Position numbers and translations under genes: made by a program. A DNA stretch of 64,000 nucleotides, taken from Aliivibrio sifiae (GTDB lineage Bacteria; Pseudomonadota; Gammaproteobacteria; Enterobacterales; Vibrionaceae). This document shows, piece by piece, positions 1-8,317 of this stretch. A model generated the notes under the pieces. That model worked only from the letters and a program-made list of their open reading frames with translations, had not been told where the DNA came from and searched no databases. The stretch is from NCBI RefSeq assembly GCF_002954705.1, contig NZ_MSCO01000001.1, positions 2,154,865 to 2,218,864 of the forward strand. Reading direction: 5' to 3'. Each line of letters begins with the position of its first letter. The stretch's first letter is position 1.

Positions 1-284
1 CTAACCAGCTACAACATCGTAAGGCTGGAAATGGCTGAAATGGCTAAACAGCACGAAGTTGAGCCCCTGCGGAGCAGCTTTATCAATGCACTATTTTTAA
101 TTATGGACGAGATGATTTGGGCGAGTGATACACGCAGCCCAGGAGCGATACCAAAAACTTAAAGGCTCTCAAGGAAAGTGGGAAACAGCTTATTCTCCCC
201 AAGAAACGGAATAGGAAACCATACCCCCGAACAATTTTAAAAAAGTCAGTCAAATATCCTAATAAACATGCCACTCGCTCCTAA
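1..284 (+). pseudogene. IS4-family transposase, C-terminal fragment with frameshift
   Basis: Frame 1 from the window edge reads a typical IS4-family C-terminus (...NIVRLEMAEMAKQ..., then ...WASDTRSPGAIPK) and hits TAA at 160-162. The alternative frame continues the same protein from 156 (NLKALKESGKQLILPKKRN) to TAA at 282-284. The shift falls in an A run at 153-157 that has five A where six would keep the frame, so a one-base deletion is the simplest explanation. The upstream part lies outside the window. Assignment to IS4 comes from recognising the conserved tail and from similarity to the fragment at 2560-3656 in the short stretch that overlaps. The copy is presumably inactive. Confidence 0.75.
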
Positions 285-311
285 GCGAGGGGCATTAATC
301 ATATGATCGGC
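285..311 (+). mobile_element. Probable right end of the IS4-type element
   Basis: Downstream of the transposase tail the sequence runs to GATCGGC at 305-311. The same heptamer closes the transposase-proximal end of the other IS4-type fragment at 3728-3734. Read inward, both ends therefore begin GCCGATC, as terminal inverted repeats would. Exact IR length and any target duplication cannot be fixed from this window. Confidence 0.45.
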
Positions 312-394
312 TTTTTATTATATAGAGAGGCATCAATACTAATTAATTTGTTTGATCCAAACCTGAGGAAACTGTAGGTCATTACTTTGAATTT

Positions 395-811
395 CTAACT
401 TTTAAAATTATCATTCTCAACCACAGCTCTAATTAACCCTTCTGTTTTACCAAATGAACACGAATTACTCTTAATCTTAAAAAAAGCGGCTTGTTCTTCA
501 AGAATTAAATTAATCAATGCTTTATCCTTACAATGATTAGATGTAATCTCTAACTTGCCATCATCTAATATCACCAGATTTAAAATATCATCGTCAATTT
601 GTGCACTATAATATCCTGCAAGCTGTGATAAATCTATTGGCTCACCTTTATTCAAATTCAATTCAAACTCACCACTATAAGATGAACAGAGCCATACCTT
701 ATCTTCAGGAGTACAAGTATATTCTCCATTGTTAAATGCAACCACATTCAATTTATTATCCAACTTTCCTGAATGGCTACTTTGACGATCACGAGCATCC
801 CACAATGTCAT
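395..811 (-). CDS. Hypothetical protein, 138 residues
   Basis: I do not recognise this protein. It is acidic and soluble-looking, with no signal peptide or membrane segment, and has two spaced Cys-containing stretches (YTCTPEDKVWLCSS and SNSCSFGK). ATG at 811 is preferred over TTG at 814 because GAAGAG lies six bases before the ATG. The frame stays open upstream for 13 more codons (SILEVTASESEEI) to a TAG without a better start, so it could be the surviving C-terminal part of a longer gene. It sits alone between IS debris and an HTH gene on the other strand. Real coding status is uncertain. Confidence 0.5.
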   Translation of the reverse strand: MTLWDARDRQSSHSGKLDNKLNVVAFNNGEYTCTPEDKVWLCSSYSGEFELNLNKGEPIDLSQLAGYYSAQIDDDILNLVILDDGKLEITSNHCKDKALINLILEEQAAFFKIKSNSCSFGKTEGLIRAVVENDNFKS

Positions 812-954
812 CAATATCTCTTCAGATTCACTCGCGGTGACTTCTAAAATGCTCTAGCCGTGAGTGTTGATGCCCTAATCAAACGAAAAGATAGAAGTCT
901 TAAATAAATTGTAATAGCATAGTGATATTAAAAATAATATTGTGAGGCTAAGGA

Positions 955-1884
955 ATGCCAATAACATTTGCAAAGTTCCTCGAGTACGTAAGAACAGACA
1001 GAATTTTGACACAACAAGAAATGGTTGATCTACTTAGCTCATCAGATCCTGCGCTTTCTAAGCTTGATCTTACTACTTTTAGCCGTTGGGAGCGCGGCGT
1101 CACCTCTCCAAAACTATCGAAACAGCTACTTATAGCACGAGTGATGGAAGAAGATGTAGTACAACTTATAGACCCTAACGTTAAAGCAAAAGAAAAGAAC
1201 AAACGACATTTCGATAAAATGACCAACCGTATTCTCTACCCTTACACCGCCACGCCGAGTACATTTTCCCATTATCACCATGGTTCATTGCTTAAACAGC
1301 AGGGTCTATGTGAACAATTGAGCGGGTTCCACCATGATTATATGGGCATATCCATCAATGCCGAGGATCTACAAACAAGCGAGTTGGTTGCAAATACATT
1401 CAGTGATTCTGCTGGCATGTTAGTCGGTCATCTACTTTATGGCTTTATACCAGTGAATCAACCTGCTGCTGCCATTTCCCCAGACCAGCTATCGGCCTGC
1501 CCTTTCATTGGCTATGACAATAGTTCAGAAAAAATAGCCGATATGTATGTAGTCTCTACCTATGGTTCACTACCTGCACCTAGGATGGTGAGCATTTTGT
1601 TGATGCTAGATATACTTTGTGCCAACACTCAAGTAAAACACTTAGTTTTGAATTGCCATGACCAAGAGGCTTTTGCACTATTTGAAACCAGTACCGAATG
1701 TGAAATACTTGCAAAAGGAAGTGAAGTGCCGTTTGGTGGGATTAAGGTATTCGGAAAAAACTATAGGTACGTACAGCTTAGGATAAAAGCTGAAACAATA
1801 CTTGCATTAAAGGTCATCTCAAGCCTTATTCCTTTTGCTAGAGAATACATTCAAAGCTTGTTAGGAAGCAGTGGGACTAAATAA
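955..1884 (+). CDS. XRE-type helix-turn-helix protein with unidentified C-terminal domain
   Basis: The N-terminal 65 residues look like a lambda-repressor/XRE DNA-binding domain (FAKFLEYVRTDRILTQQEMV ... FSRWERGVTSPKLSKQLLIA). The SRWERG segment matches the usual recognition-helix end of this family. The remaining ~240 residues are not recognised; they are mixed alpha/beta, have no membrane segment, and contain HYHHGS and several Cys. GAGG seven bases before ATG 955 supports the start. The gene stands alone, with IS remnants downstream and an opposite-strand hypothetical gene upstream, so acquired DNA is plausible. It is likely a DNA-binding regulator; the effector domain and targets are unknown. 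Confidence 0.75.
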   Translation: MPITFAKFLEYVRTDRILTQQEMVDLLSSSDPALSKLDLTTFSRWERGVTSPKLSKQLLIARVMEEDVVQLIDPNVKAKEKNKRHFDKMTNRILYPYTATPSTFSHYHHGSLLKQQGLCEQLSGFHHDYMGISINAEDLQTSELVANTFSDSAGMLVGHLLYGFIPVNQPAAAISPDQLSACPFIGYDNSSEKIADMYVVSTYGSLPAPRMVSILLMLDILCANTQVKHLVLNCHDQEAFALFETSTECEILAKGSEVPFGGIKVFGKNYRYVQLRIKAETILALKVISSLIPFAREYIQSLLGSSGTK

Positions 1885-1941
1885 GTAGGAACTAGGGTTG
1901 TAGTAGATATCTCCTAGTTTGTAGTGGTACATTGAATTTTA

Positions 1942-2199
1942 TCACTTATCAAAACTACCCGGTAATTGAACCTCGGCACGAAAGCCATTATTAAATCTCA
2001 GCACCACAATATTCGACTGCTCTTGTACTGGCTCTGTTACGATAATGGGATGAATTTTTGTTGTAAATTCTGACTCGCAGAGCTTCTTTGACAAATAATA
2101 AAGGGTTTAGTAGCTTATTTCATTATCAATACAAAATTTCTTGATAGATTACTATCTTAAAATATTAGCCCAATGGCCGCGCTTACTTTGCTAATTCAT
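1942..2199 (-). pseudogene. IS66-family TnpA (accessory Orf1) with four in-frame stops
   Basis: One continuous frame of 86 codons starts at ATG 2199 behind GGAGG and ends at TGA 1942-1944. It reads as an IS66 Orf1: SKRGHWANILR near the start, SIKKFCIDNEISY-stop-TLYYLSKKL in the HTH part, and NIVVLRFNNGFRAEVQLPG at the end. It is broken by TAG at 2191, TAG at 2152, TAA at 2149 and TAA at 2107, with no frameshift. At least three of these fit C-to-T changes of Gln codons. The rest of the element (TnpB, TnpC) is absent; the HTH gene ends only 58 bp away. Family call is from motif recognition. Confidence 0.7.
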
Positions 2200-2254
2200 A
2201 ATACCTCCGATTAAAAAGATACTATAGCAAAATATGCTTAATATTGATGTGTGT

Positions 2255-2393
2255 GGTTAGCCAGGCACTTACGCCAATAATATAGGCTTGCCTGTTAATA
2301 CCTTCCTATTTGAAACTTCAGATACTGGGATGGAATATGCTGCTAGAGGCTCTTTAATACAGCTTCTTTTCTCTCGGTAGAATATTGCTCCAA
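2255..2393 (-). pseudogene. Degenerate transposase OrfA N-terminus (IS3/IS66-type HTH)
   Basis: Translation of the minus strand, shifting frame twice, gives LEQYSTERKEAVLKSL, then AAYSIPVSEVSNR, then QASLYYWRKCLA. This is the pattern of a transposase OrfA helix-turn-helix (extender helix, valine-rich turn, ...SLYYWRK). It has an in-frame TAG and at least two frameshifts and stops after the HTH. It lies just upstream of the broken IS66 TnpA on the same strand, but whether both came from one element is not clear. Confidence 0.5.
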
Positions 2394-2408
2394 AATGATC
2401 CCTAAACT

Positions 2409-2552
2409 GTCTCGTCCTAAAATACGTTGACGATTTTTAATTGAAAGCTAAGTGCGCATGCACTTGACTTTTTTATGTACTTGATTTGGTGTACTCATTC
2501 CCAAACTTAAATGCGGTCGCATTTCATTATAAATAAAAATAGATTCTTCAAC
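2409..2552 (-). pseudogene. IS3-family OrfB, C-terminal fragment with element end
   Basis: The minus strand encodes VEESIFIYNEMRPHLSLGMS and then TPNQVHKKVKCMRT, stopping at 2448-2450. This is the end of an IS3-family OrfB integrase (the YN..RPH.SLG..TP signature). Beyond the stop, TGTCTCGTCCTAAAATACG at 2409-2427 starts with TG and looks like the right terminal repeat. Everything upstream of the fragment is missing; it abuts the IS4-type pseudogene at about 2553-2560. The IS3 assignment is from the motif; the terminal repeat is inferred. Confidence 0.65.
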
Positions 2553-2559
2553 TAGGCAT

Positions 2560-3656
2560 CACATCAGCATCTGCATCTGCAGCTATCTGTACCATTTCTA
2601 GTCACACTAAGTTTATGCTAGCCCCCCCCAGAGCTCTTGCTTTACTCCTGATGGGAACCGACTCCTCAGAGTAACTTCGCTTTGCAACTGAGTTTGTTTT
2701 ATTTCACCAAAGCCTTCCTCGATCTCCCAGCGCAGCCAGTAGATACGCAGTAGCTCTTCGAGTGGGTATTGATTTGGGTCAGCCAAAGAGGTAATAAAAC
2801 CTTCAATTTCACCCGCAGGATCTTTGTGCAGTACAAGCCTTGCCTGCCAGGTGGCAGGCAGCTCAGAGTTCTTCTTTCACGCCTGCGGGGATATTGGCAT
2901 ATCGTTGTCAACGTATTCCTCAATGACTTCATAGCGAAGCTTACGTTTTATTGGTGTTAACCAGTAACTGTTAGATGCTGCTTTTTGCCAGTTAATCAGT
3001 AAATCTGCAGAGAAATAGCAACGATCGAATAAGGTTAGTGAGTTAGCGGGAACGTCAGTTAGCAGGCGATGTGCTAATGTCGCTTCACCAACATTACACG
3101 CATCAAACGATGCGCCCAGCATCATGCGAGTTTCAGCTGCCATTAATCCAACTAATCGAAGCTGAGGATAAGGTTTATAGTTCTTAGAAATGAAGCCAAA
3201 TGATTCAGCATTTTCTTCTGAATTTGGACATCGAAAAGTCGTACCGTCAACAGCAAGAACATTGAGATTTAGTACGCTGTTTAGCTGAAGCGCATCGGTT
3301 TCCCACGCCGAAACAACTGTTTTAAAAAGTGCAGCTAAGGGAGCCTCATCCAATCGACGTCGACTGTCCGTGAGCACACTAGGCGCAACTCTAGACCAAC
3401 TATTTTCTGGTTGAGGTTGAAGAGCTAAGTCTAGAGAGCTGCATACTTCCTTGATTGACTTGTTGCGTTGTAAACCCATCCAAATAACGAGCCATACGGC
3501 TTGTTGAGCTGGTAATCGGCGACGCCGAATACTTGTTTTGTTAGTATGATGAAGAGCCTGTTCAATCCATTCCATCTCAATAGCATTAACAACAGACTCA
3601 TAGTTACTACTGTTTTCTATCGTTTCATGCGCTTGGTTTAACTCATCAACTAACAT
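2560..3656 (-). pseudogene. IS4-family transposase, truncated and disrupted
   Basis: The first 259 codons (3656 to 2877) are intact and match an IS4 transposase: a DDE_Tnp_IS4 N-terminal region, then AVDGTTFRCPNSEENAE with the first catalytic Asp and LFDRCYFSADLL around the second. A TGA at 2877-2879 interrupts SPQA-stop-KKNSELPATWQ where relatives carry Arg (CGA to TGA). The frame then runs through RIYWLRWEIEEGFGEIKQT, which holds the catalytic Glu region. A frameshift near 2613 and a second CGA-to-TGA at 2602-2604 (NLV-stop-LEM) follow, and the protein ends at the IS3 fragment. The element is dead. Confidence 0.8.
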
Positions 3657-3734
3657 ATAAAAATCCCTACCAACAAAAGTTAGTAGGGATTATCACGTGA
3701 TCTTAGGATCGTTCAAGTACCTTAAACGATCGGC
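3657..3734 (-). mobile_element. Left end of the IS4-type element
   Basis: Between the transposase start and GATCGGC at 3728-3734 lies an untranslated element end. It contains the hairpin AATCCCTACTAAC/GTTGGTAGGGATT (about 3662-3691). Read inward, the terminus is GCCGATCGTTTAAGG, sharing GCCGATC with the end at 305-311. Family-level inference; boundary is approximate. Confidence 0.45.
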
Positions 3735-3780
3735 ATTAAGAGTATATGCTCTGGCCTTTTTATTCTACTTATTTTGGGCT

Positions 3781-3960
3781 TTATTTATTTAAATTAACAA
3801 CTAACTTTAAATAAATAATCTCTTCAATAGATAAGTAATCAATACTGCTATTATTCATACCCAATAAGCCACAGCAAATTAAAGAACTTATTTGTGCACC
3901 CTTATTCTTTGTTAACATTTCGTTAAAAGCAGCTTCTAGCATTACTTTTTGCTTATCCAA
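3781..3960 (-). CDS. Small hypothetical protein, 59 residues, TTG start
   Basis: The frame begins at TTG 3960 behind GAAGAGGG with an eight-base gap, a good ribosome binding site, and ends at TAA 3781-3783. The product begins MDKQKVMLEAAFNEMLTKNK, continues with a hydrophobic Cys-Cys stretch (SSLICCGLLGMNN) and ends in IEEIIYLKLVVNLNK. I do not recognise it. It lies between IS debris and the conserved TIGR03503-dnaQ region and is oriented like them. It could be a real small protein or a remnant tail; the good Shine-Dalgarno favours the former. Confidence 0.45.
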   Translation of the reverse strand: MDKQKVMLEAAFNEMLTKNKGAQISSLICCGLLGMNNSSIDYLSIEEIIYLKLVVNLNK

Positions 3961-4132
3961 AATATCGCCCTCTTCAATAATTGACAGAAGTATATTTAAT
4001 AAATGGCATTAGTGCAAATTTTATAAAAAAGCAAACGTTAATTTTAGAACAAATGTAACAGAATGAAAAAATACGAACAAAAAAAACACTATTCTGCGGT
4101 TTTTTATTATTTTTGTATTACCTCAAGTAAAG

Positions 4133-5395
4133 TTAGACTTTAGGTGGTGGTGGCATAGATAGTTTTTCTGATTTTGGCGCCGCTGCTTTCAATTGTCTCA
4201 TTGCATTAACTTTTTTCCAACCAAAGATAGCCCCAAAAATAAGAACAATAATCAGTAGATTTCCAAGCACTACATAAATCCAAAACCACTTACGAGCTTC
4301 TGCTCGTTCTTCTTCTAATTTCTTTTGCGCATCAATTTTACGCTGTTCAGCTTCAGCCTTAATTCGAGCTTCATAAGCGGCTTTTAAGTCAATTGGTTCT
4401 GTCACACCATAACTGTGCTTACCAAGAAAAAACTGAAGAGGACGATCTGTTGCCATATCAGTTGCATACACCCAACCTGACCATGTATTTTTACCCGACA
4501 TATAGCTGTTTGGTAAGTCAAAATACAATTTTTCATCATCTTTATTAGATTGTGCTTGAGTTACTCTTGTTACTTTATTTGGATTAATCTGTTCTATATG
4601 AGCCGCAAGTGAACCTGCTTTTATTACTCCCGCCTCGGTATCAATAGTCATTGAATGACTTTGATTTTCATTACGAGCTTGAGTAAAGCTTGCTCTGATT
4701 GGTGATGGATAAACCAGAACATCTTGCTCTACCGTTCTTAAAAACACCCCATTACGAGATTGAATTCGGACCCAATATTTACCCGGCTTAATATTAATAG
4801 GTAAATTAACCGTAAAGATTCCATCCGCCGCCACTTCATCAAGATCTTCGCCATTATCTTCAAAAGTACCTAATACTTCGGCTAACGGACGAGCTTCTTT
4901 TACAAGATCTTTTTCATTCGCAAGGTAGGGAGTAAACGTCACATTTAATTTAATACGATTCAAAAAATCACGTAAAACAAGAGGTTTGCCATCTTGCAGC
5001 AACCGAGCAGTAAATTTTAAACTTTCCGATTGATAGAGTTTTTTCGGTAACGAATCCACATTAAGTGTTAGATTCGATAAAATTTTAACTTTATTTTCAG
5101 GTGTTATTTTACCTATAGCTTGCCAAGGACCCGGCATTGGATTCTCAATGGAAATAATATCCATTCCATTTTCTTCATACCAAGCAACATTTTCTGGGTG
5201 CTCCCAAGCATAATATTTTGTTCCATCAGGACGAACTAAGGTTACTGCTTGAGATGCCTTTTCTCTGTAAACCAAAAAAGAAACTTGCTTTATAGTTGGA
5301 TCGACACGAAAACGATTATCCAACCACGACATTTCAGTGCTCTTTGCCCAAGAAAACATTGGGACAAACAGCACAATCATCAATAACCGCCACAT
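4133..5395 (-). CDS. TIGR03503-type exported/membrane-anchored protein
   Basis: A 420-residue protein with an N-terminal signal peptide (MWRLLMIVLFVPMFSWA), a long extracytoplasmic domain, a charged helix (about 345-370, IKAEAEQRKIDAQKKLEEER) and a C-terminal membrane segment (about 373-394, WIYVVLGNLLIIVLIFGAIFGW). A short proline-rich cytoplasmic tail ends KLSMPPPPKV. This architecture and its position next to dnaQ match a family conserved in Vibrionaceae and relatives (TIGR03503); its function is unknown. It begins nine bases after dnaQ stops and is probably cotranscribed with it. Part of the ectodomain (about 195-230, DGIFTVNLPINIKPGKYWVR) resembles an Ig-like or choice-of-anchor fold, which is inference. 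Confidence 0.8.
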   Translation of the reverse strand: MWRLLMIVLFVPMFSWAKSTEMSWLDNRFRVDPTIKQVSFLVYREKASQAVTLVRPDGTKYYAWEHPENVAWYEENGMDIISIENPMPGPWQAIGKITPENKVKILSNLTLNVDSLPKKLYQSESLKFTARLLQDGKPLVLRDFLNRIKLNVTFTPYLANEKDLVKEARPLAEVLGTFEDNGEDLDEVAADGIFTVNLPINIKPGKYWVRIQSRNGVFLRTVEQDVLVYPSPIRASFTQARNENQSHSMTIDTEAGVIKAGSLAAHIEQINPNKVTRVTQAQSNKDDEKLYFDLPNSYMSGKNTWSGWVYATDMATDRPLQFFLGKHSYGVTEPIDLKAAYEARIKAEAEQRKIDAQKKLEEERAEARKWFWIYVVLGNLLIIVLIFGAIFGWKKVNAMRQLKAAAPKSEKLSMPPPPKV

Positions 5396-5404
5396 ACTAT
5401 ACTC

Positions 5405-6133
5405 CTAACTACGCCACAAACAGGCATCACCAACTATATCCAAACGCTTTTCATGCGCTTCTATTTCATCGGCCGTAGCACGCAAAACCTTTAATCCTTT
5501 TCTTCCTGAATTTAATCTTTTGATACTTTCTTCTGAGGAATCTGACTGATTTTCAGAATTAAAGCTCAAACTCGTTTGCCCGCCCGTCATTAACAGGTAA
5601 ACATCTGCCAAAATCTCAGCATCGAGTAAAGCGCCGTGAAGCGTTCGATGAGAGTTATCTATGCCATAGCGTTCACATAAAATATCCAGATTGTTACGCT
5701 TACCTGGGAATATTTTTTTCGCCATTGCCAAGGTATCAGTAATTTTACAATACTGATCCGTTGTACCAATAAGCTTATTAACTTTACTGAATTCATAATC
5801 CATAAAGCCAACATCAAAGGGTGCATTATGAGCAACTAGCTCTGCACCTTTAATAAAAGCTAAAAACTCATCATGAATGTCTTTATATTCAGGTTTATCA
5901 TACAAAAATTCATCAGTAATACCGTGAACATCAATCGCTTCAAGATCAATAAGGCGATCTGGTTTGATATAAACATGAAAGTGATTACCGGTTAATTTTC
6001 GGTTGATAATCTCAACCGCACCAATCTCAACAATACGGTGACCTTCATAGACAGGTCCACCCGAAAAGTTCATACCTGTGGTTTCTGTATCGAGAACAAT
6101 AATTCGATTAAGGGAATTGTCGCTAGTATTCAT
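5405..6133 (-). CDS. dnaQ: DNA polymerase III epsilon subunit (proofreading exonuclease)
   Basis: Epsilon supplies 3'-5' proofreading in the Pol III core, binding alpha (dnaE, also in this window) and theta. The 242-residue protein has the DEDDh exonuclease motifs: ExoI VLDTETTGM near residue 14, ExoII VAHNAPFDVGF near 100, and ExoIII HRTLHGALLDAEIL near 160. After the nuclease domain comes QTSLSF, fitting the clamp-binding motif of epsilon, then a C-terminal tail that would bind alpha. rnhA diverges only 52 bp upstream of its ATG, as is common in gammaproteobacteria. Confidence 0.97.
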   Translation of the reverse strand: MNTSDNSLNRIIVLDTETTGMNFSGGPVYEGHRIVEIGAVEIINRKLTGNHFHVYIKPDRLIDLEAIDVHGITDEFLYDKPEYKDIHDEFLAFIKGAELVAHNAPFDVGFMDYEFSKVNKLIGTTDQYCKITDTLAMAKKIFPGKRNNLDILCERYGIDNSHRTLHGALLDAEILADVYLLMTGGQTSLSFNSENQSDSSEESIKRLNSGRKGLKVLRATADEIEAHEKRLDIVGDACLWRS

Positions 6134-6185
6134 AGGCTCATTTGTGTCAGACTATTTCTAAATTCTTCTAATGATAACAGAGATA

Positions 6186-6644
6186 ATGAAGCAGGTTGAA
6201 ATTTTCACAGATGGTTCTTGTTTAGGAAATCCAGGTCCTGGTGGTTACGGTATTGTAATGCGCTATAAAGGCACAGAAAAAACGTTTTCTGAGGGGTTTA
6301 ATCAAACGACTAATAATCGTATGGAAATGCTTGCTGCCGTGGTTGCTCTACGTAATCTAAAAGAGCCATGCTCTGTCGTACTAACTACAGACAGCCAATA
6401 CGTTCGCCAAGGGATCACTCAATGGATCCACGGGTGGAAAAAAAGAGGTTGGAAGAAAGCAGATAAGAAGCCCGTGGTAAACGCCGATCTTTGGAAACAA
6501 TTAGACGCAGAAGCGGAGCGCCACACTGTTGATTGGCGCTGGGTGAAAGGTCATGCAGGTCATCGTGAAAATGAAATGTGTGATGAATTAGCAAGAACTG
6601 CAGCAGAAAACCCGACTCAAGACGATACGGGTTATCCCGGCTAG
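6186..6644 (+). CDS. rnhA: Ribonuclease HI
   Basis: RNase HI cuts the RNA strand of RNA-DNA hybrids, removing primers and R-loops. Catalytic residues are visible: Asp in [18 protein letters not shown], Glu in NNRMEML, Asp in [16 protein letters not shown], and the last Asp in CDELAR, with the flexible-loop His in [10 protein letters not shown]. The second ATG (6186, [10 protein letters not shown]) gives 152 residues and aligns with the E. coli start; ATG 6171 would add five residues and has no better ribosome site. It diverges from dnaQ and converges on yafS with a 16-bp gap. Confidence 0.96.
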   Translation: MKQVEIFTDGSCLGNPGPGGYGIVMRYKGTEKTFSEGFNQTTNNRMEMLAAVVALRNLKEPCSVVLTTDSQYVRQGITQWIHGWKKRGWKKADKKPVVNADLWKQLDAEAERHTVDWRWVKGHAGHRENEMCDELARTAAENPTQDDTGYPG

Positions 6645-6660
6645 TTTTATGAACATCGTG

Positions 6661-7404
6661 CTATTTTGACTCAGTTTTACCTTGATGGGTCTGCACCACT
6701 GAAATAGGAGCCAATTTAGGCTTCTTTTTCCACGCCGACTTTATAGGCCTTAATGGGTAAGTCCTTTTTCTTGCCACAAGAAAATAAATCCCACTAATTG
6801 GCTTTACTGACTCTCCACCTAAATTCTCAAACCATGTCCATATGGTTCGATAGCGAGTTAAAGGCGCTAACGCAAAGCAATCACTGTAGACCACTTCAAA
6901 ATTTAATACGCTAAGCCAATCTTTAATTCTGTGTGGCGTAAACATTCGGCCACTCCATGGAAGGTTATTTTTTCTCCATGGGAATAAACTCGCTAACCCT
7001 ATTGCACTCATCGGATTAAAGCCAGTTAAAATAACATAGCCATCATTAATTAAAACTCTATCGACTTCTCTTAATAATTGGTGAGGGTCTGACGAATAAT
7101 CAAGTTGATGAGCAAGTACACACGCATCAATACTTTTTTCTAAAAAAGGCAATTGAGGCAATTCAGAGACAATATTTTTTAATGAATTTTTGTTATCTAG
7201 GTTAACTTGGTGTTTAATATTACAGAAGCGACTATCAAGCTCAGCACTGAGCCCACCAATTTTAAGCATATGGTAACCAAACAGTTTAGGGCACCATTCA
7301 TCCAGACGTGATTGAATTAGCTCTCCTATCCACTCTCCGTGAGGGATATCAGACCATGAATGCGGTTTTTCAATTTTTTTATCAAGCAGTGCTGGCTTAA
7401 TCAA
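6661..7404 (-). CDS. yafS: YafS-type SAM-dependent methyltransferase
   Basis: A 247-residue class I methyltransferase-like protein. [11 protein letters not shown] stands where the SAM-binding glycine loop is expected, and a hydrophobic strand [20 protein letters not shown] with [19 protein letters not shown] matches the Methyltransf_11 post-motif region. Substrate is unknown. The identity rests on order: gloB, yafS, rnhA and dnaQ are neighbours in E. coli too. It is transcribed away from gloB, 41 bp apart. Confidence 0.85.
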   Translation of the reverse strand: MIKPALLDKKIEKPHSWSDIPHGEWIGELIQSRLDEWCPKLFGYHMLKIGGLSAELDSRFCNIKHQVNLDNKNSLKNIVSELPQLPFLEKSIDACVLAHQLDYSSDPHQLLREVDRVLINDGYVILTGFNPMSAIGLASLFPWRKNNLPWSGRMFTPHRIKDWLSVLNFEVVYSDCFALAPLTRYRTIWTWFENLGGESVKPISGIYFLVARKRTYPLRPIKSAWKKKPKLAPISVVQTHQGKTESK

Positions 7405-7445
7405 TATCGTTACCTATTTACGCTACAAAATTTGGAGAAAGGTTA

Positions 7446-8204
7446 ATGCTATCAATAAAAAGCATACCTGCATTTAATGATAATTACATTTGGTTAATTC
7501 ACAACAATGATAATCATTGTGTTGTTGTTGATCCCGGTGACGCGACACCTGTTTTAGAGTGTATTAAAGCGAATAATTTTATTTTAGATGCTATTTTGAT
7601 TACTCACCACCACCATGATCATATTGGAGGGGTTCCTGAGCTTGTTCGTCAATTCCCTGGAATCAATGTTGTTGGCCCAGAGAGCGAACCCATCCCAACG
7701 TTAACTCACCCAGTAAGTGATGGTGATTTTGTTGAACTATTCAATGAACAATTCATGATTCTTGGTGTTGAAGGGCATACAAAAGGCCATATTGCTTATG
7801 TTGGCGATGAAAAGCTTTTTTGTGGTGATGCATTGTTTTCTGCTGGTTGCGGTCGCTTATTTGAAGGTACTGCTGAGCAAATGTTTCATTCACTACAAAA
7901 ACTCACCGCTCTGCCTGATGAAACAGAAGTATATTGTGCACATGAATATACTGCATCCAACTTAGCATTTGCATTAGCAGTAGAGCCAGATAATGATTAC
8001 CTGCAACAATACCGTGAAAAAGTATTACATCTTCGAGCGAATGGAAAGTCGACTATTCCATCAACAATACAACGCGAGAAATTAATTAATCCTTTTTTAC
8101 GAACAAATGAAAATAGTGTAAAAAAAGCGGTTGTGAATAAAGTCTCAGAAAGTACCGAACTTGAGACCTTTACCGCATTAAGAAGATGGAAAGATGAGTT
8201 TTAA
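7446..8204 (+). CDS. gloB: Hydroxyacylglutathione hydrolase (glyoxalase II)
   Basis: Glyoxalase II hydrolyses S-D-lactoylglutathione to D-lactate and glutathione, the second step of methylglyoxal detoxification. The 252-residue protein has the metallo-beta-lactamase metal motif [10 protein letters not shown] near residue 54, further ligands in [10 protein letters not shown] and [13 protein letters not shown], and the C-terminal HAGH domain with [11 protein letters not shown] and [29 protein letters not shown] ribosome site precedes ATG 7446. A Fur-box-like palindrome lies inside the gene at 7503-7521. Confidence 0.96.
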   Translation: MLSIKSIPAFNDNYIWLIHNNDNHCVVVDPGDATPVLECIKANNFILDAILITHHHHDHIGGVPELVRQFPGINVVGPESEPIPTLTHPVSDGDFVELFNEQFMILGVEGHTKGHIAYVGDEKLFCGDALFSAGCGRLFEGTAEQMFHSLQKLTALPDETEVYCAHEYTASNLAFALAVEPDNDYLQQYREKVLHLRANGKSTIPSTIQREKLINPFLRTNENSVKKAVVNKVSESTELETFTALRRWKDEF

Positions 8205-8265
8205 GTATGAAACTTGTTTGATGTGTGGTTGCAACGTATTATCCGTGTCCAAATAAAAAATATGA

Positions 8266-8294
8266 ATGCCAATATCATGCTGTGATGTTGGCAT
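8266..8294. other. Hairpin between gloB and mltD
   Basis: ATGCCAATATCA and TGATGTTGGCAT form a 12-pair stem (one T-G pair) with a five-base loop, 24 bases before mltD. No T run follows on either strand, so this is a weak terminator candidate at best; a leader structure for mltD is possible. Confidence 0.45.
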
Positions 8295-8317
8295 AAGCAC
8301 ACTGAAGGCAATACACA

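Noticed and set aside
151-162. Programmed frameshift in the A run of the first IS4 copy
   Set aside because: IS4-family elements are not known to need frameshifting, the run is only five A, and a stop follows at once; a one-base deletion is simpler.
948-1226. 92-codon ORF on the minus strand opposite the HTH gene
   Set aside because: It is antisense to a well-supported HTH coding sequence, has no ribosome site and low-complexity Ser-rich composition typical of a shadow frame.
1942-2199. Stop-codon readthrough or recoding of the IS66 frame
   Set aside because: Four stops of two kinds (TAG and TAA) in 86 codons, loss of the rest of the element and neighbouring dead IS fragments point to decay.
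2699-2960. Two ORFs (minus 2699-2932, plus 2769-2960) in the IS region
   Set aside because: Both overlap, in other frames, the continuation of the IS4 transposase past its TGA; the transposase frame explains the sequence.
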